Source: Corydoras sp. C115
Lineage: Eukaryota; Chordata; Actinopteri; Siluriformes; Callichthyidae
NCBI GenBank assembly: GCA_019802505.1
Contig: JAFMOC010000223.1
Span: 186,001-250,000, forward strand
Direction of reading: 5' to 3'
DNA: 64,000 nt
A model generated the notes under the pieces. That model searched no databases and had not been told where the DNA came from. It worked only from the letters and a program-made list of their open reading frames with translations. Below, piece after piece: positions 58,472 through 64,000 of this stretch. The position numbers and the translations under genes are program-made. How positions within the stretch are numbered: the first letter of the stretch is position 1; every line of letters starts with the position of its first letter.

Positions 58472-58528
<57 letters not shown>

Positions 58529-58701
58529 CTGTGTACATAGCCCATGTTGTGCAGGTACTGTAGTGCGTTCAGGACCCCATAAATTAGATACGCAACTAGA
58601 CTCTCACTCATCCCATCAGGAAACCATGCCCTGAGCAACTGGTCTGCAGAACCTAACAAACACACAGACATACATACATACACACACACATATATATATT
58701 A

Positions 58702-58754
<53 letters not shown>

Positions 58755-60896
58755 TAAAACACACACACACACACACAATGCACAATGACACATAAAAGCA
58801 AACAAATCCAGGTAACAAAAATGCAAACTACAGTACCGCAAGACAGTATGTAATGTTGCTCATACACTGTATGACAAAGACACACCTCTTAATTATTAAA
58901 TTTGGATGTTAATTTTAGTCCCTCTGCCTCATGTTCGTAAAATTAACCACTTAGACATAAATTTTGGTCTAAAAGTCTCTTTTCAGTCCCAGCATACAAA
59001 ATACATGGTTGGGTCATTTTGGTGTGGTAGAACCAGAGCGATTGGGATACGTTGGAACAGAGAACAGATTTGCCAGGTCCTCTCATAGAATATCAGGGTC
59101 TTACCTTATAATAAAATAATAGTAATAAAGTCTTCCCAAAAGAACAAAAGCTATAATAACTGCAACTCAGAATGGGATTCCATGAAGCTATACATATCCA
59201 TGACAATATGTATCTATGTATGTATGTGTGTGGGTATGTTTGTACCATAGCTCATTAGTGGTGATAGCACCCACAGCTGTGAGCAGGAACTAAACACCAA
59301 TCTGGATATTAAAAGGTTCGGATGACGAAACAGTCTGGAGAGTAAAACTTCATTCTAAAAATAAAAATACACAAAAACAAACAAACAAAAAAAAACAGTA
59401 AAACAATGAAACAACAAATAGATTACTTGACTACTACTTCTACAACATAGAACAGTGGTGCAGCAGTTACAAAGATAATGAAAAGTCCTCACAATGTTAG
59501 TGTGTAAAAAGAATTTGGTCCTCATAAAATCATGAATACAAAGATGTATACACACATGCACACACCATGAGCTGCAGCAGTTCCTCCTCTGTACACTCAT
59601 CCAGGTTGGTGTTCTTTACTGCTACCAGTCGACCAGAAGGTTTGTGAGATGCCATGCTTACCTGGCTCAAGTTATTGAAACCCCTCCCTATACACGCAAA
59701 CACAAAGAAAATAATAACTACTCCACATAGTTGTACAAATGCAGAAATCCTACCCTAATGTTTGTATTAAGGCTGTAAATTGCGGAATCAAAAAAGTGTT
59801 TAGAAAATTAGATTAATGTTAATAAGTACCAAACGATAAAATTAAAAACTGGGCCCTATTTTAACAACCTTAAGCAATTTTGTGTCAGTTGGCCTTTGAC
59901 GATGGGAAAATTATGCAGCAAGAAAAACGAATGTACTAATCATCTCAATTATTCATGGATGTGTTTTGACTGTAACATTGTTACTGTTCTCCTTAAGAGC
60001 CAGGTGGGGTCTGAGTTTGGCAGATTGCTATTTCAGCAGACCATATAATTTTGCCTAACAACTTTTTACACAGACAAGTTAACAATGTTTTCACATCTAA
60101 CAACAAGAATCTAAATTTGTTCAACTTTGAGTCCAGGTAAAGCTGGACTGAAATATAAGACATGACCCATAAATGTGGTCAGTGTAATGAAGGGGCATGT
60201 TTTGTTATTTGTAATGAAGGGGCAAGTATTGTTACTATAACGTAAAAATAATAACCAACAGAGAACGTTCTAACAGATGGTTGTTACTAAGAAAATAATG
60301 AGGCTTGTACATACATGTTAATTTCATTCATTCATCATCTCCTGCTTTATCCTCTATTAGTGTCGTGGTGGGGTTCCCCATGCCCATCCAGGGGAGAGCA
60401 TCTCGGGCGCTGGGCAGATAGACCCAGGATAGGGTGCCAATCCATCGCTGGGCACAAACTCACTCACACAGACACACTCTATATGGGGCAATTTTGAGAA
60501 TTCAATTGACTTGATCCATGTTTTTGGACTGTGGGAGGAAACCGGAGAACCCGGAGGAAACCCACGCAGACACGGGGAGAACATGGAAACTACACCCAGA
60601 TGGGGATTCGAACCGGGAATGCCTAGCGCTGAGAGGAGAACGTGCTAACCACTAAGCCACCAGGTTAATTTATACCACATATTTTTTTTTTTACAGATGA
60701 TTAAGTCAAAGTTGGAGTATTGTTTTTGTTGGTTTATGTAAATGAAAAGTTTTTAAGGCTAAATAAGTGTTATATAAGTGTGCTAAATAAACTCAAAACA
60801 CTTACCCAGAACTGAGAGCAGATAATAATCTGCAGCATTAGCAGAGAGTCCAGAGAGGTCATCATCATCAGCTCCAAACACAAAGCCATCACTGCT
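39693..60896 (-). CDS. stradb: STRAD-beta pseudokinase (partial, nine coding exons)
   Basis: STRAD pseudokinases bind and activate the kinase LKB1 together with the scaffold MO25, mainly in the cytoplasm. Exons (high to low coordinate) are 60,806-60,896; 59,566-59,687; 59,246-59,354; 58,529-58,652; 51,630-51,801; 51,310-51,414; 46,397-46,644; 39,924-39,966; 39,693-39,854. They give 391 codons plus stop with matching phases and GT/AG sites throughout. Landmarks in order: GRGFNNLSQV (glycine-rich loop), LVAVKNTNL (the beta-3 Lys is kept), HRGVKASH in place of HRDLKPEN, and CLSGL in place of DFG, so it is catalytically dead. VKSDIYSVG follows, then the STRADB-specific SGVDSGIGESV. It ends VWDFS. 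About 30 N-terminal codons (first exon) are not found in the window. Human STRADB is 418 residues by memory, so the length fits. The introns are packed with transposons. Confidence 0.95.
40470..40784 (-). pseudogene. Tc1 family F transposase, C-terminal part
   Basis: EDNNPKHCSKS (the catalytic QQD has become SED, keeping the Asp), WPFQSPDLNIIENLWCHLK (Glu intact; P changed to I in NPIE) and the C-terminal EKEGSTKY. It ends at 40,470. The other part of the gene is on the far side of the L2. Confidence 0.85.
40785..43565 (+). mobile_element. L2-type LINE, 5'-truncated, inserted in Tc1 F
   Basis: It starts inside the endonuclease C-terminus (LSEVISDHHLISYDLEI, with the SDHH motif, at 40,825-40,865) and runs through a linker and RT to the L2 tail GACAATGTACTGTTGTAAAA near 43,520. 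RT blocks: LKCAVIKPLLKK, SNYRPISNLP, QSGFRSHHSTETALIKVV, LLDLSDDTIDHNIL. After DLANPND the sequence jumps straight to LDYCIQDIKIWMS, so the YADD catalytic box and its surroundings are deleted. Several frameshifts are present. It is dead. Confidence 0.9.
43566..44096 (-). pseudogene. Tc1 family F transposase, N-terminal part and first Asp
   Basis: N-terminal piece 43,821-44,096: KQKRRMLRTVRVNPQTSTKD and STIRHTLQKEMMYGRV, i.e. the second helix-turn-helix domain. Core piece 43,566-43,784: LWTDETKIELFGHNKG with the first catalytic Asp, ending at the L2 insertion point. The two pieces are in different frames. Confidence 0.85.
44550..44617. repeat. (TG)n/(TA)n array between two Tc1 elements
   Basis: The array lies directly between the right end of Tc1 F and the left end of Tc1 B copy 2. 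Confidence 0.9.
44618..46219 (+). mobile_element. Tc1-like transposon, family B, copy 2
   Basis: Same ends and IR/DR layout as 34,442-36,059 but on the plus strand. TA arrays lie on both sides (44,550-44,617 and 46,220-46,262). It sits inside the stradb intron between exons 46,397 and 39,966. Confidence 0.95.
44997..45997 (+). pseudogene. Tc1 family B transposase, copy 2, broken
   Basis: The start ATG (44,997, MPRSKEIQEQ) is intact, unlike copy 1. The frame runs to an in-frame TGA at about 45,564 where copy 1 has Trp (VWGCF). A small deletion near 45,280-45,320 removes part of the helix-turn-helix linker. The second-Asp and Glu parts resume at 45,603-45,820 (LQQDNDPKHTS; SPDLNPIE). A 2-nt class frameshift follows at IGMTLKRP. 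The C-terminus reads GGPTSY at about 45,980-45,997. Confidence 0.9.
46220..46262. repeat. (TA)n microsatellite
   Basis: An uninterrupted TA run at the right end of the Tc1. Confidence 0.9.
46860..46965 (+). pseudogene. Tc1-like transposase scrap
   Basis: The reading HPPQSPDLNSTENLWGGLEE matches the SPDLNPIENLW block of Tc1 transposases, with the P and I changed. No ends of an element were seen. It lies in the stradb intron. Confidence 0.6.
46966..48760. other. No gene; intron sequence with L2-tail pieces
   Basis: Intron of stradb. 48,230-48,660 contains an L2 3' fragment: the words CTCAACTAAGTAGAGTCTGCAG, AAGCACTGCAGCTACGACAA and GACAATGTACTATTGTAAAA match the tails at 6 and 43 kb. A frame at 46,927-47,178 is open but I recognise nothing in it. 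Confidence 0.5.
48765..49515. other. GC-rich island with a tRNA-like block
   Basis: Two parts: a GC-rich stretch at 48,770-48,930, and a segment at 49,400-49,470 with GGTGGCGCGGCAGGTCGG (A-box-like) and GGTTCGAACCGCGC (B box) about 45 bp apart. The latter looks like the head of a second tRNA-derived SINE or a tRNA relic. A full cloverleaf is not obvious. Confidence 0.45.
49518..51117 (+). mobile_element. Tc1-like transposon, family D, nearly intact
   Basis: The ends CAGTGGGTTGCAAAAGTATT and AATACTTTTGCAACCCACTG are flanked by TA. The inverted arms of about 200 bp include an inner motif GTGCGACGTGCAAAAGTATT (49,700) and its inverse (50,915), again an IR/DR arrangement. 1,600 bp. Inserted in the stradb intron between exons 51,310 and 46,644. 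Confidence 0.95.
49888..50900 (+). pseudogene. Tc1 family D transposase with a single frameshift
   Basis: ATG at 49,888 (MKSKEHTRQ). The paired helix-turn-helix region runs to residue ~100 (GYKKISKALNIS; RQGRPPKLTGRTRR). The frame is lost at about 50,180 (GETVHN, stop) and resumes at SRALHKCGLYGRV; a deletion of a few bases would explain it. From there all of the catalytic core is open: LWSDETKIELFGH (Asp), QQDNDPKHKA (Asp), SPDLNPIENLWQDLK (Glu), and the end GGSTKY with stop at 50,900. It is second only to the family B copy 1 in preservation. Confidence 0.92.
51889..52065 (+). mobile_element. SINE copy (tRNA-derived), 3'-truncated
   Basis: The head GGCGGCACGGTGGGTTAGTG, the B box GGTTCGAATCC and the body to CAAAATTGCCCC are present. 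The second half is missing. In the stradb intron. Confidence 0.8.
52440..52660. repeat. hAT-like right-end fragment
   Basis: The end ...GATTTTTTTCATCACCCCT, preceded by repeated GATTC words (ATCGATTCTTGAATATTTTG; TCACGATTCAATGAAGAATA), is the subterminal style of a fish hAT family. The word CTACGGTGGCCGAG (52,488) also starts the foldback element at 20,346. I see no matching left end. Confidence 0.45.
52940..53419 (+). mobile_element. Solo LTR, family B, 5-bp target duplication GTAAC
   Basis: It starts TGTCACGAGCACC and ends GATCTCTGACA, flanked exactly by GTAAC at 52,935-52,939 and 53,420-53,424. It is 480 bp, with a CpG-rich 3' half and a TATTAAATTTACC-type polyadenylation region. It is unrelated to the 427-bp family. 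A 5-bp duplication is normal for gypsy/Metaviridae and ERVs. In the stradb intron. Confidence 0.92.
53711..54253 (+). pseudogene. L1-type ORF1 protein, N-terminal part
   Basis: A 180-codon frame from ATG. It has a Lys/Thr-rich N-terminus, a long coiled coil (about residues 40-150, with Glu/Leu/Ile heptads such as LQNTVRKLEESVQSLQEK), then the start of the RNA-binding (RRM-like) domain at MRRSNIHILNVAEE. It stops at 54,253 after RLIKEEY, where the rest of ORF1 and the start of ORF2 are deleted. ORF1p would be an RNA chaperone in the L1 particle. Not functional. Confidence 0.8.
54836..55090 (+). pseudogene. Harbinger transposase, first 5' part only
   Basis: ATG at 54,836 (MATAEELLIWYKLQKRQ), then RSRRRWSVRPLNRSRHLDGEF and DDERHFQYFRMSARAFDNLL. 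This is the N-terminal region that precedes the DDE domain in fish Harbinger transposases. It is cut at ~55,065; the last codons are read from the antisense side of the partner gene. The catalytic domain is absent. Confidence 0.8.
55060..55155 (-). pseudogene. Harbinger Myb/MADF-like DNA-binding protein, first 5' part only
   Basis: The minus-strand ATG at 55,155 opens MAELFEDRLYECVRNFNHLY, which matches the start of the MADF-type DNA-binding partner protein that autonomous Harbingers carry. It breaks off at about 55,060 where the transposase fragment begins. I infer family membership from this motif only. Confidence 0.65.
55490..56760. other. GC-rich, G-skewed block of unknown origin
   Basis: About 1.27 kb, very rich in G on the plus strand, rich in TGGG and GGGCC, in an AT-rich region. 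Open frames on both strands (for example 56,213-56,764 plus; 56,289-56,760 minus, Pro/Arg-rich) follow from the composition and show no domain. It replaces the middle of an L1 ORF2. Not a gene I can support. Confidence 0.5.
56941..57366. repeat. Compound (TA)n/(TG)n microsatellite
   Basis: Mixed TA and TGTA/TGTG repeats with a pure TA core at 57,030-57,100. Long Tyr/Ile/Cys frames there are artefacts. Confidence 0.95.
57370..58145 (+). pseudogene. L1-type ORF2 C-terminus, 3' UTR and poly-A
   Basis: SLYHFWNNYFIIMSKILKTN and the ALFGVP block match the cysteine-rich/C-terminal region of fish L1/Tx1 ORF2; LQWLKDTLTFLKLEKIRYSI follows in another frame. The 3' UTR is pyrimidine-rich (57,740-57,880) and ends in AATAAAAATAAACAG and 11 A's. 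Confidence 0.7.
58430..58527. repeat. (TA)n/(CA)n/(TG)n array at a stradb splice site
   Basis: The array ends directly at the donor of the stradb exon 58,529-58,652; on the minus strand the intron opens GTACACACACACAC. Confidence 0.9.
58695..58780. repeat. (CA)n/(TA)n array
   Basis: Dinucleotide run upstream of the acceptor of the same stradb exon. Confidence 0.9.
59690..60330. other. stradb intron, nothing further seen
   Basis: AT-rich intron sequence between the exons at 59.6 and 60.8 kb. No ORF, motif or repeat I can name up to the SINE at 60,330. Confidence 0.5.
60330..60662 (-). mobile_element. tRNA-derived SINE, full-length-like, minus strand
   Basis: Inverted family copy with intact B box (GGGGATTCGAACCGGGAAT side) and head CTAACCACTAAGCCACC at 60,646-60,662. 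A short (ATTC) tail is on the left (60,327-60,340). In the stradb intron. Confidence 0.85.
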
Positions 60897-60954
60897 CTGT
60901 AACACACACATACACACACACACACACACACACGTCTTTGTTACATTTACATAC

Positions 60955-61140
60955 AATACATTTACATTTAGCAGACGCTTTTATCCAAAGCGACTTACAA
61001 ATGAGAACACCACAAGTCAGAAGCCATGGAGAAAACCAACTATACTGTAAAATCGTCAAACCTGATTGTTATTTGATGCTGTTTTTACAACAGGTATTTG
61101 TTAAAGAGATGCGTCTTAAGTAGTTTCTTAAAACTTGTTA
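60955..61140 (-). mobile_element. L2 (second lineage) 3'-end fragment
   Basis: It shares CAGACGCTTTTATCCAAAGC, ACAAATGAGAA..C.ACAAGTCAGAAG and CAGGTATTTGTTAAAGAGATGCG with 29,340-29,560, same orientation. Confidence 0.7.
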
Positions 61141-61497
61141 CATAGTGGGGACACAAGACCAGACACAGCCAGGTGGGAACAACCTTTTTTGAAGGGATTA
61201 CTGACAAGGTGAAAACTAATCTGCATTTAGTAAGATCCAATTACAACATTCACTTGAAAACACAAGAATTAGTAATCTAGGTCAAACCTGACCTTTCAAA
61301 TTTGGATGGGTGCCCTGTCAGGTCAGTGGGAACCACTTTTTAAAAATGGCAGTACATTTTAAAAGAAATAAATTGAATCAAACACATAATTACTACAAAC
61401 ATACAGTTTTTATTATTTATTTTAAGATCAGTGTTTTACAATCAAGATCAAGTTAAACAAGGTGACAACAATAATAAACAAAACTCTTACATTATGT
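61141..61497. other. No gene seen
   Basis: AT-rich sequence; nothing recognised. It separates stradb exon sequence from the 3' end of the tyrosine-recombinase-like gene. Confidence 0.4.
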
Positions 61498-61503
61498 TTT
61501 ATT
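61498..61503 (-). terminator. Polyadenylation signal AATAAA (minus strand)
   Basis: AATAAA 140 bp downstream of the stop codon at 61,643, in the right place for the gene above it. Confidence 0.5.
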
Positions 61504-61642
61504 TTTTTCTCTTAAATTCAGTTATACACTTCTTCACATAAAAATCAATGGCTTTCTAATTTATAGATGTGCTAGTAAAGTGCTAGTAAAGCTGACTTTA
61601 TACATTTTACACATCTCCGTCTTCATATAATGATTCTCCGAC

Positions 61643-64000
61643 TCAAGACTGGTTGCTGTCAACAGGTTCATCCTCTAAAAAACCTTGTAAGAAAGTGTGT
61701 GCATGAGTTAGTGGTTATTCCTTTACCATGGTTATAGTCATTGAGGATGGGATTAATAAATTTGTAGGATTAGTAAAGTAGGAATCACATTGCTACCTGT
61801 AGATGTTGAAAGAGATGGATGTGGCATATTATATTCATCTGCTTCCTCATTACTTCCCTTGCTTTCACTGTTTAGGTTAATCTGCTCTAAAAAAATACAG
61901 TAAAAAGACATATACATTTATCTTTACTAATAAGTTTTGCAAGTGTACTTACCATTAGGTTTAATGTTTATGTCTTCAAGGTTTCTACCCTTAAATTCTG
62001 AAATTCTTCCCTGCTCAAGGGTCAATCTTTGCACATTGTAATGTACCTTCAGGTATTCGGTAAAATTTCCAGTGCAATCTAATGTCATGTACAAGAAAAT
62101 CAGCCAACTGATCCATCTCAGTATATTTGAAGTGAGAACCTTTGATAAGGTGGATAATATGTTTTCGGAGCTTAGTAGATGATCGAGTGTTAGGACATTT
62201 TGCGGCCCATTCACTGGAAAATATTCTCATACATTCTGACCCTCTAAGGTACGTGTCTGCTCCAAACCTTGAAAACAAAAATTTTAACTATATAAAGTAA
62301 CTTTAGCAAGATTGAACCAGTTCTTCTGGTTTGAAAGAATCAGGAAAAGTACCAGACGTGAGAGAGGAGTTAATGATGTGTGTAAGTGCTGGTGTGATAG
62401 AGGAGGCGATGGATTGAAGAAGGTGAGATGGGACGGAATCAAGAGGGCAAGTAGTCGGGTTGCTGGCAAGAATTTTGTAGATGTCAGATTCTGAGACAGG
62501 GGAGAAGGAGGAGAAGGTGGCAAAGACATCAGCTGACAGAGCGGTGTTGGGAGGGGGAAAGGGAGGAGTTGGTAGAGAGTTAAAGGTACTAAATAAGGTG
62601 CGGGCATCTGTGATGCATGTTAATTTGGACTGGAAGAAAAAGGACTAAGCAGCAGTTACATCGTTCATCCTTCGAGAAGATGGCAAGTGAAGACTGTTAT
62701 GTTACTAAATCTGAAGACAGACCAGAGTTACGCCATTTTGTTTCAGCGGACTGAAGAGATGTTCGTTGTTTCCAAAGCACATCTGTGTGCCAGGGAGTGG
62801 ACGGAAAGCTGTGTGTTTTCCTGGTGGATATTGGACAGACCTAGTCAAGACAGAAAGCCAAGCTGGAGCAGAATGTGCTTGATGCAGTGTTAGTGTCGAG
62901 GGTTGAGGAGTTACAGATGCAAGGAAGAGCATCTGTAACCAAGTCAGCAAAAGTGTATTAGAGAGAGAGCTAAGATTACGACGTACCTGAGTGGTTTTAC
63001 ACTGATGATCACGGGAGGTGGAGAAAGAGAAACAGAGAACTGCAAGTTTTTCAGATTAAAAAGATGCATGAAATCAGATTTCTTGGTGGCTGACTGACAG
63101 TTCCATAGTCCTGCAGAGAAGGTGAAAGTCTTGCTTATTTTCACCTGCTGCAGAGTTTACAGTTGTGCAACATTGCGCCTTCTCTTCTGAGGAAAGGAGC
63201 GTCTGTGTGAGGAGCAAATGACAGGGATGAACTGAAAACATATACTGAAGAGAAACAAGATGTGAATAGATATAAAAAGGATTTACTACTTAGAAATCTA
63301 CTTAGTTGCCTTGTTGTTGTCCTTGCTCGGTGGACTCGCGCAGGTAGACTCCAAGGTCTTTACCCAAATAGGTCTTCACACAAGAGGGCTGAACACGACA
63401 GGGCTGTTGCTTCCACTGTCACATTAGCGTATTGACAATTCTTAAATAGCACGGATGAAACTAGCACACGCCCCCTCCGGAACAATAAGACGTTCAATGC
63501 AAGGAGCAAATAGGCAGCAGATCTAAACTAGAACTGAAACCACTAATGACAGCTAAATTCTCAATAACCGACAGTACTTTCAATATCTAAGAATAAAAAC
63601 ACCCAAAAAGATGCAATCAACAAGGATTATGACAAAATATGGGTATTACCCTAACTCTAAAGGTGCATATGAGCAGATCTAAGATGCAAAACAGGTTATC
63701 CAAAGCTACAGCAGTTAGTTCCTACACAAACGCCTGACTTGTTCTATAAAAAAATCTTGAATACTTTGCAGGTTACCCACCTTTTTTGCATGACACAATA
63801 ACCTTGCCGCTTCTTTAATTTTTTGTCTTTTATAATCGTGCTTGTCTTGTCACTACCAAAATTGTTGTAGAGGTGTTGTACAAATTTAATAATGCATGGG
63901 TCACATTTTACAGCTTGTGTCACTTCATCTTGGTTCACGTCACTGATCATTTTCTATGGCTTTCTTTTAACACCTTCAGGTACTGGCTTGAACTTTTGAT
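61643..64000 (-). pseudogene. Crypton-like tyrosine recombinase gene, intron-containing, broken, runs off the window
   Basis: Pieces in order from the right: an N-terminal-side segment (64,000-63,740) with DEVTQAVKCDPCIIKF, an in-frame TAG just before it and a 1-nt deletion after KDKKLK (the other frame then reads AARLLCHAKKVGNLQ). An L2 insertion follows. Then come exon 62,267-61,953, exon 61,886-61,797 and exon 61,683-61,643 with TGA. All three introns show AG/GT borders and phase 1. The first of these exons carries SSTKLRKHI (box II Arg), DFLVHDIRLHWKFYR (His and the likely nucleophile Tyr) and EGRNLEDINI-type text, as I remember the fish Crypton-like proteins. A frameshift lies between AKIDP and TLEQGRISEF. 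Family assignment is from motif memory. The rest of the gene is beyond the edge. Confidence 0.6.
62290..63730 (-). mobile_element. L2 (second lineage), 5' part, inserted in the recombinase gene
   Basis: It matches 31,140-31,980 at its right part (TTGCCTTGTTGTTGTCCTTG, CTCGCGCAGGTAGACTC, TTCCATAGTCCTGCAGAGAAGG). Its left part (62,300-62,610) reads as an RT-upstream linker rich in Pro/Leu. The 3' end is missing, unusual for a LINE, so a deletion followed insertion. Confidence 0.7.

Noticed and set aside
1..64000. CRISPR arrays, bacterial operons or an intact endogenous virus
   Set aside because: No spaced short palindromic repeats, no ribosome-binding-site-led gene runs; LTR-type elements are solo LTRs or broken retrotransposons.

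Overview
This window is vertebrate nuclear DNA, almost certainly from a ray-finned fish. The grounds are many Tc1-type transposons, L2 and L1 LINEs, a BEL/Pao retrotransposon, tRNA-derived SINEs, long (TA)n and (CA)n arrays, and one spliced host gene with a vertebrate orthologue. The base composition is AT-rich with a few sharp GC-rich islands. A catfish-like or other otophysan fish is possible, but I infer that only from the repeat flavour.

The one clear host gene is stradb, the pseudokinase STRAD-beta of the LKB1-STRAD-MO25 complex. It lies on the minus strand. Nine consecutive coding exons can be read from 60,896 down to 39,693, with consistent splice phases and ending in a stop codon. Only about the first 30 codons are missing; they probably lie beyond the right edge or in sequence I could not recognise. 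Its introns hold most of the transposons in the right half: Tc1 elements at 44.6, 49.5 and 40.3-44.5 kb (the last split by an L2), a solo LTR at 52.9 kb, and an L1 wreck carrying a Harbinger derivative at 53.5-58.1 kb. Upstream on the same strand (61.6-64.0 kb) are exons of a decayed, intron-containing gene whose C-terminus looks like a Crypton-type tyrosine recombinase, with an L2 lodged in it.

Left half: a GC-rich LTR-plus-ORF unit on the minus strand (1.1-2.4 kb); an L2 split by a Tc1 (2.6-6.1 kb); a solo LTR (6.5 kb); LINE reverse-transcriptase debris (10.5-11.7 kb); a nearly full-length but broken BEL/Pao retrotransposon (12.7-18.3 kb) followed by an antisense, intronless UBTF retrocopy (18.6-19.1 kb), both between two direct copies of a ~0.5 kb repeat; a foldback element with minisatellites in its arms, split by a solo LTR (20.3-21.6 kb); then MITEs, SINEs and sequence I cannot assign up to 29.3 kb. 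A minus-strand L2 with an endonuclease-to-RT deletion and a solo LTR covers 29.3-32.0 kb, followed by a hAT-type MITE with a perfect 8-bp target duplication and a run of Tc1 elements inserted in TA arrays (34.4-39.2 kb).

So the window is mainly a layered record of transposon insertions around one conserved gene. Several events can be ordered by nesting, and target-site duplications fix the exact ends of six elements. Predicted products from the transposons are nearly all interrupted. I found no bacterial-type system, CRISPR array or intact viral genome.
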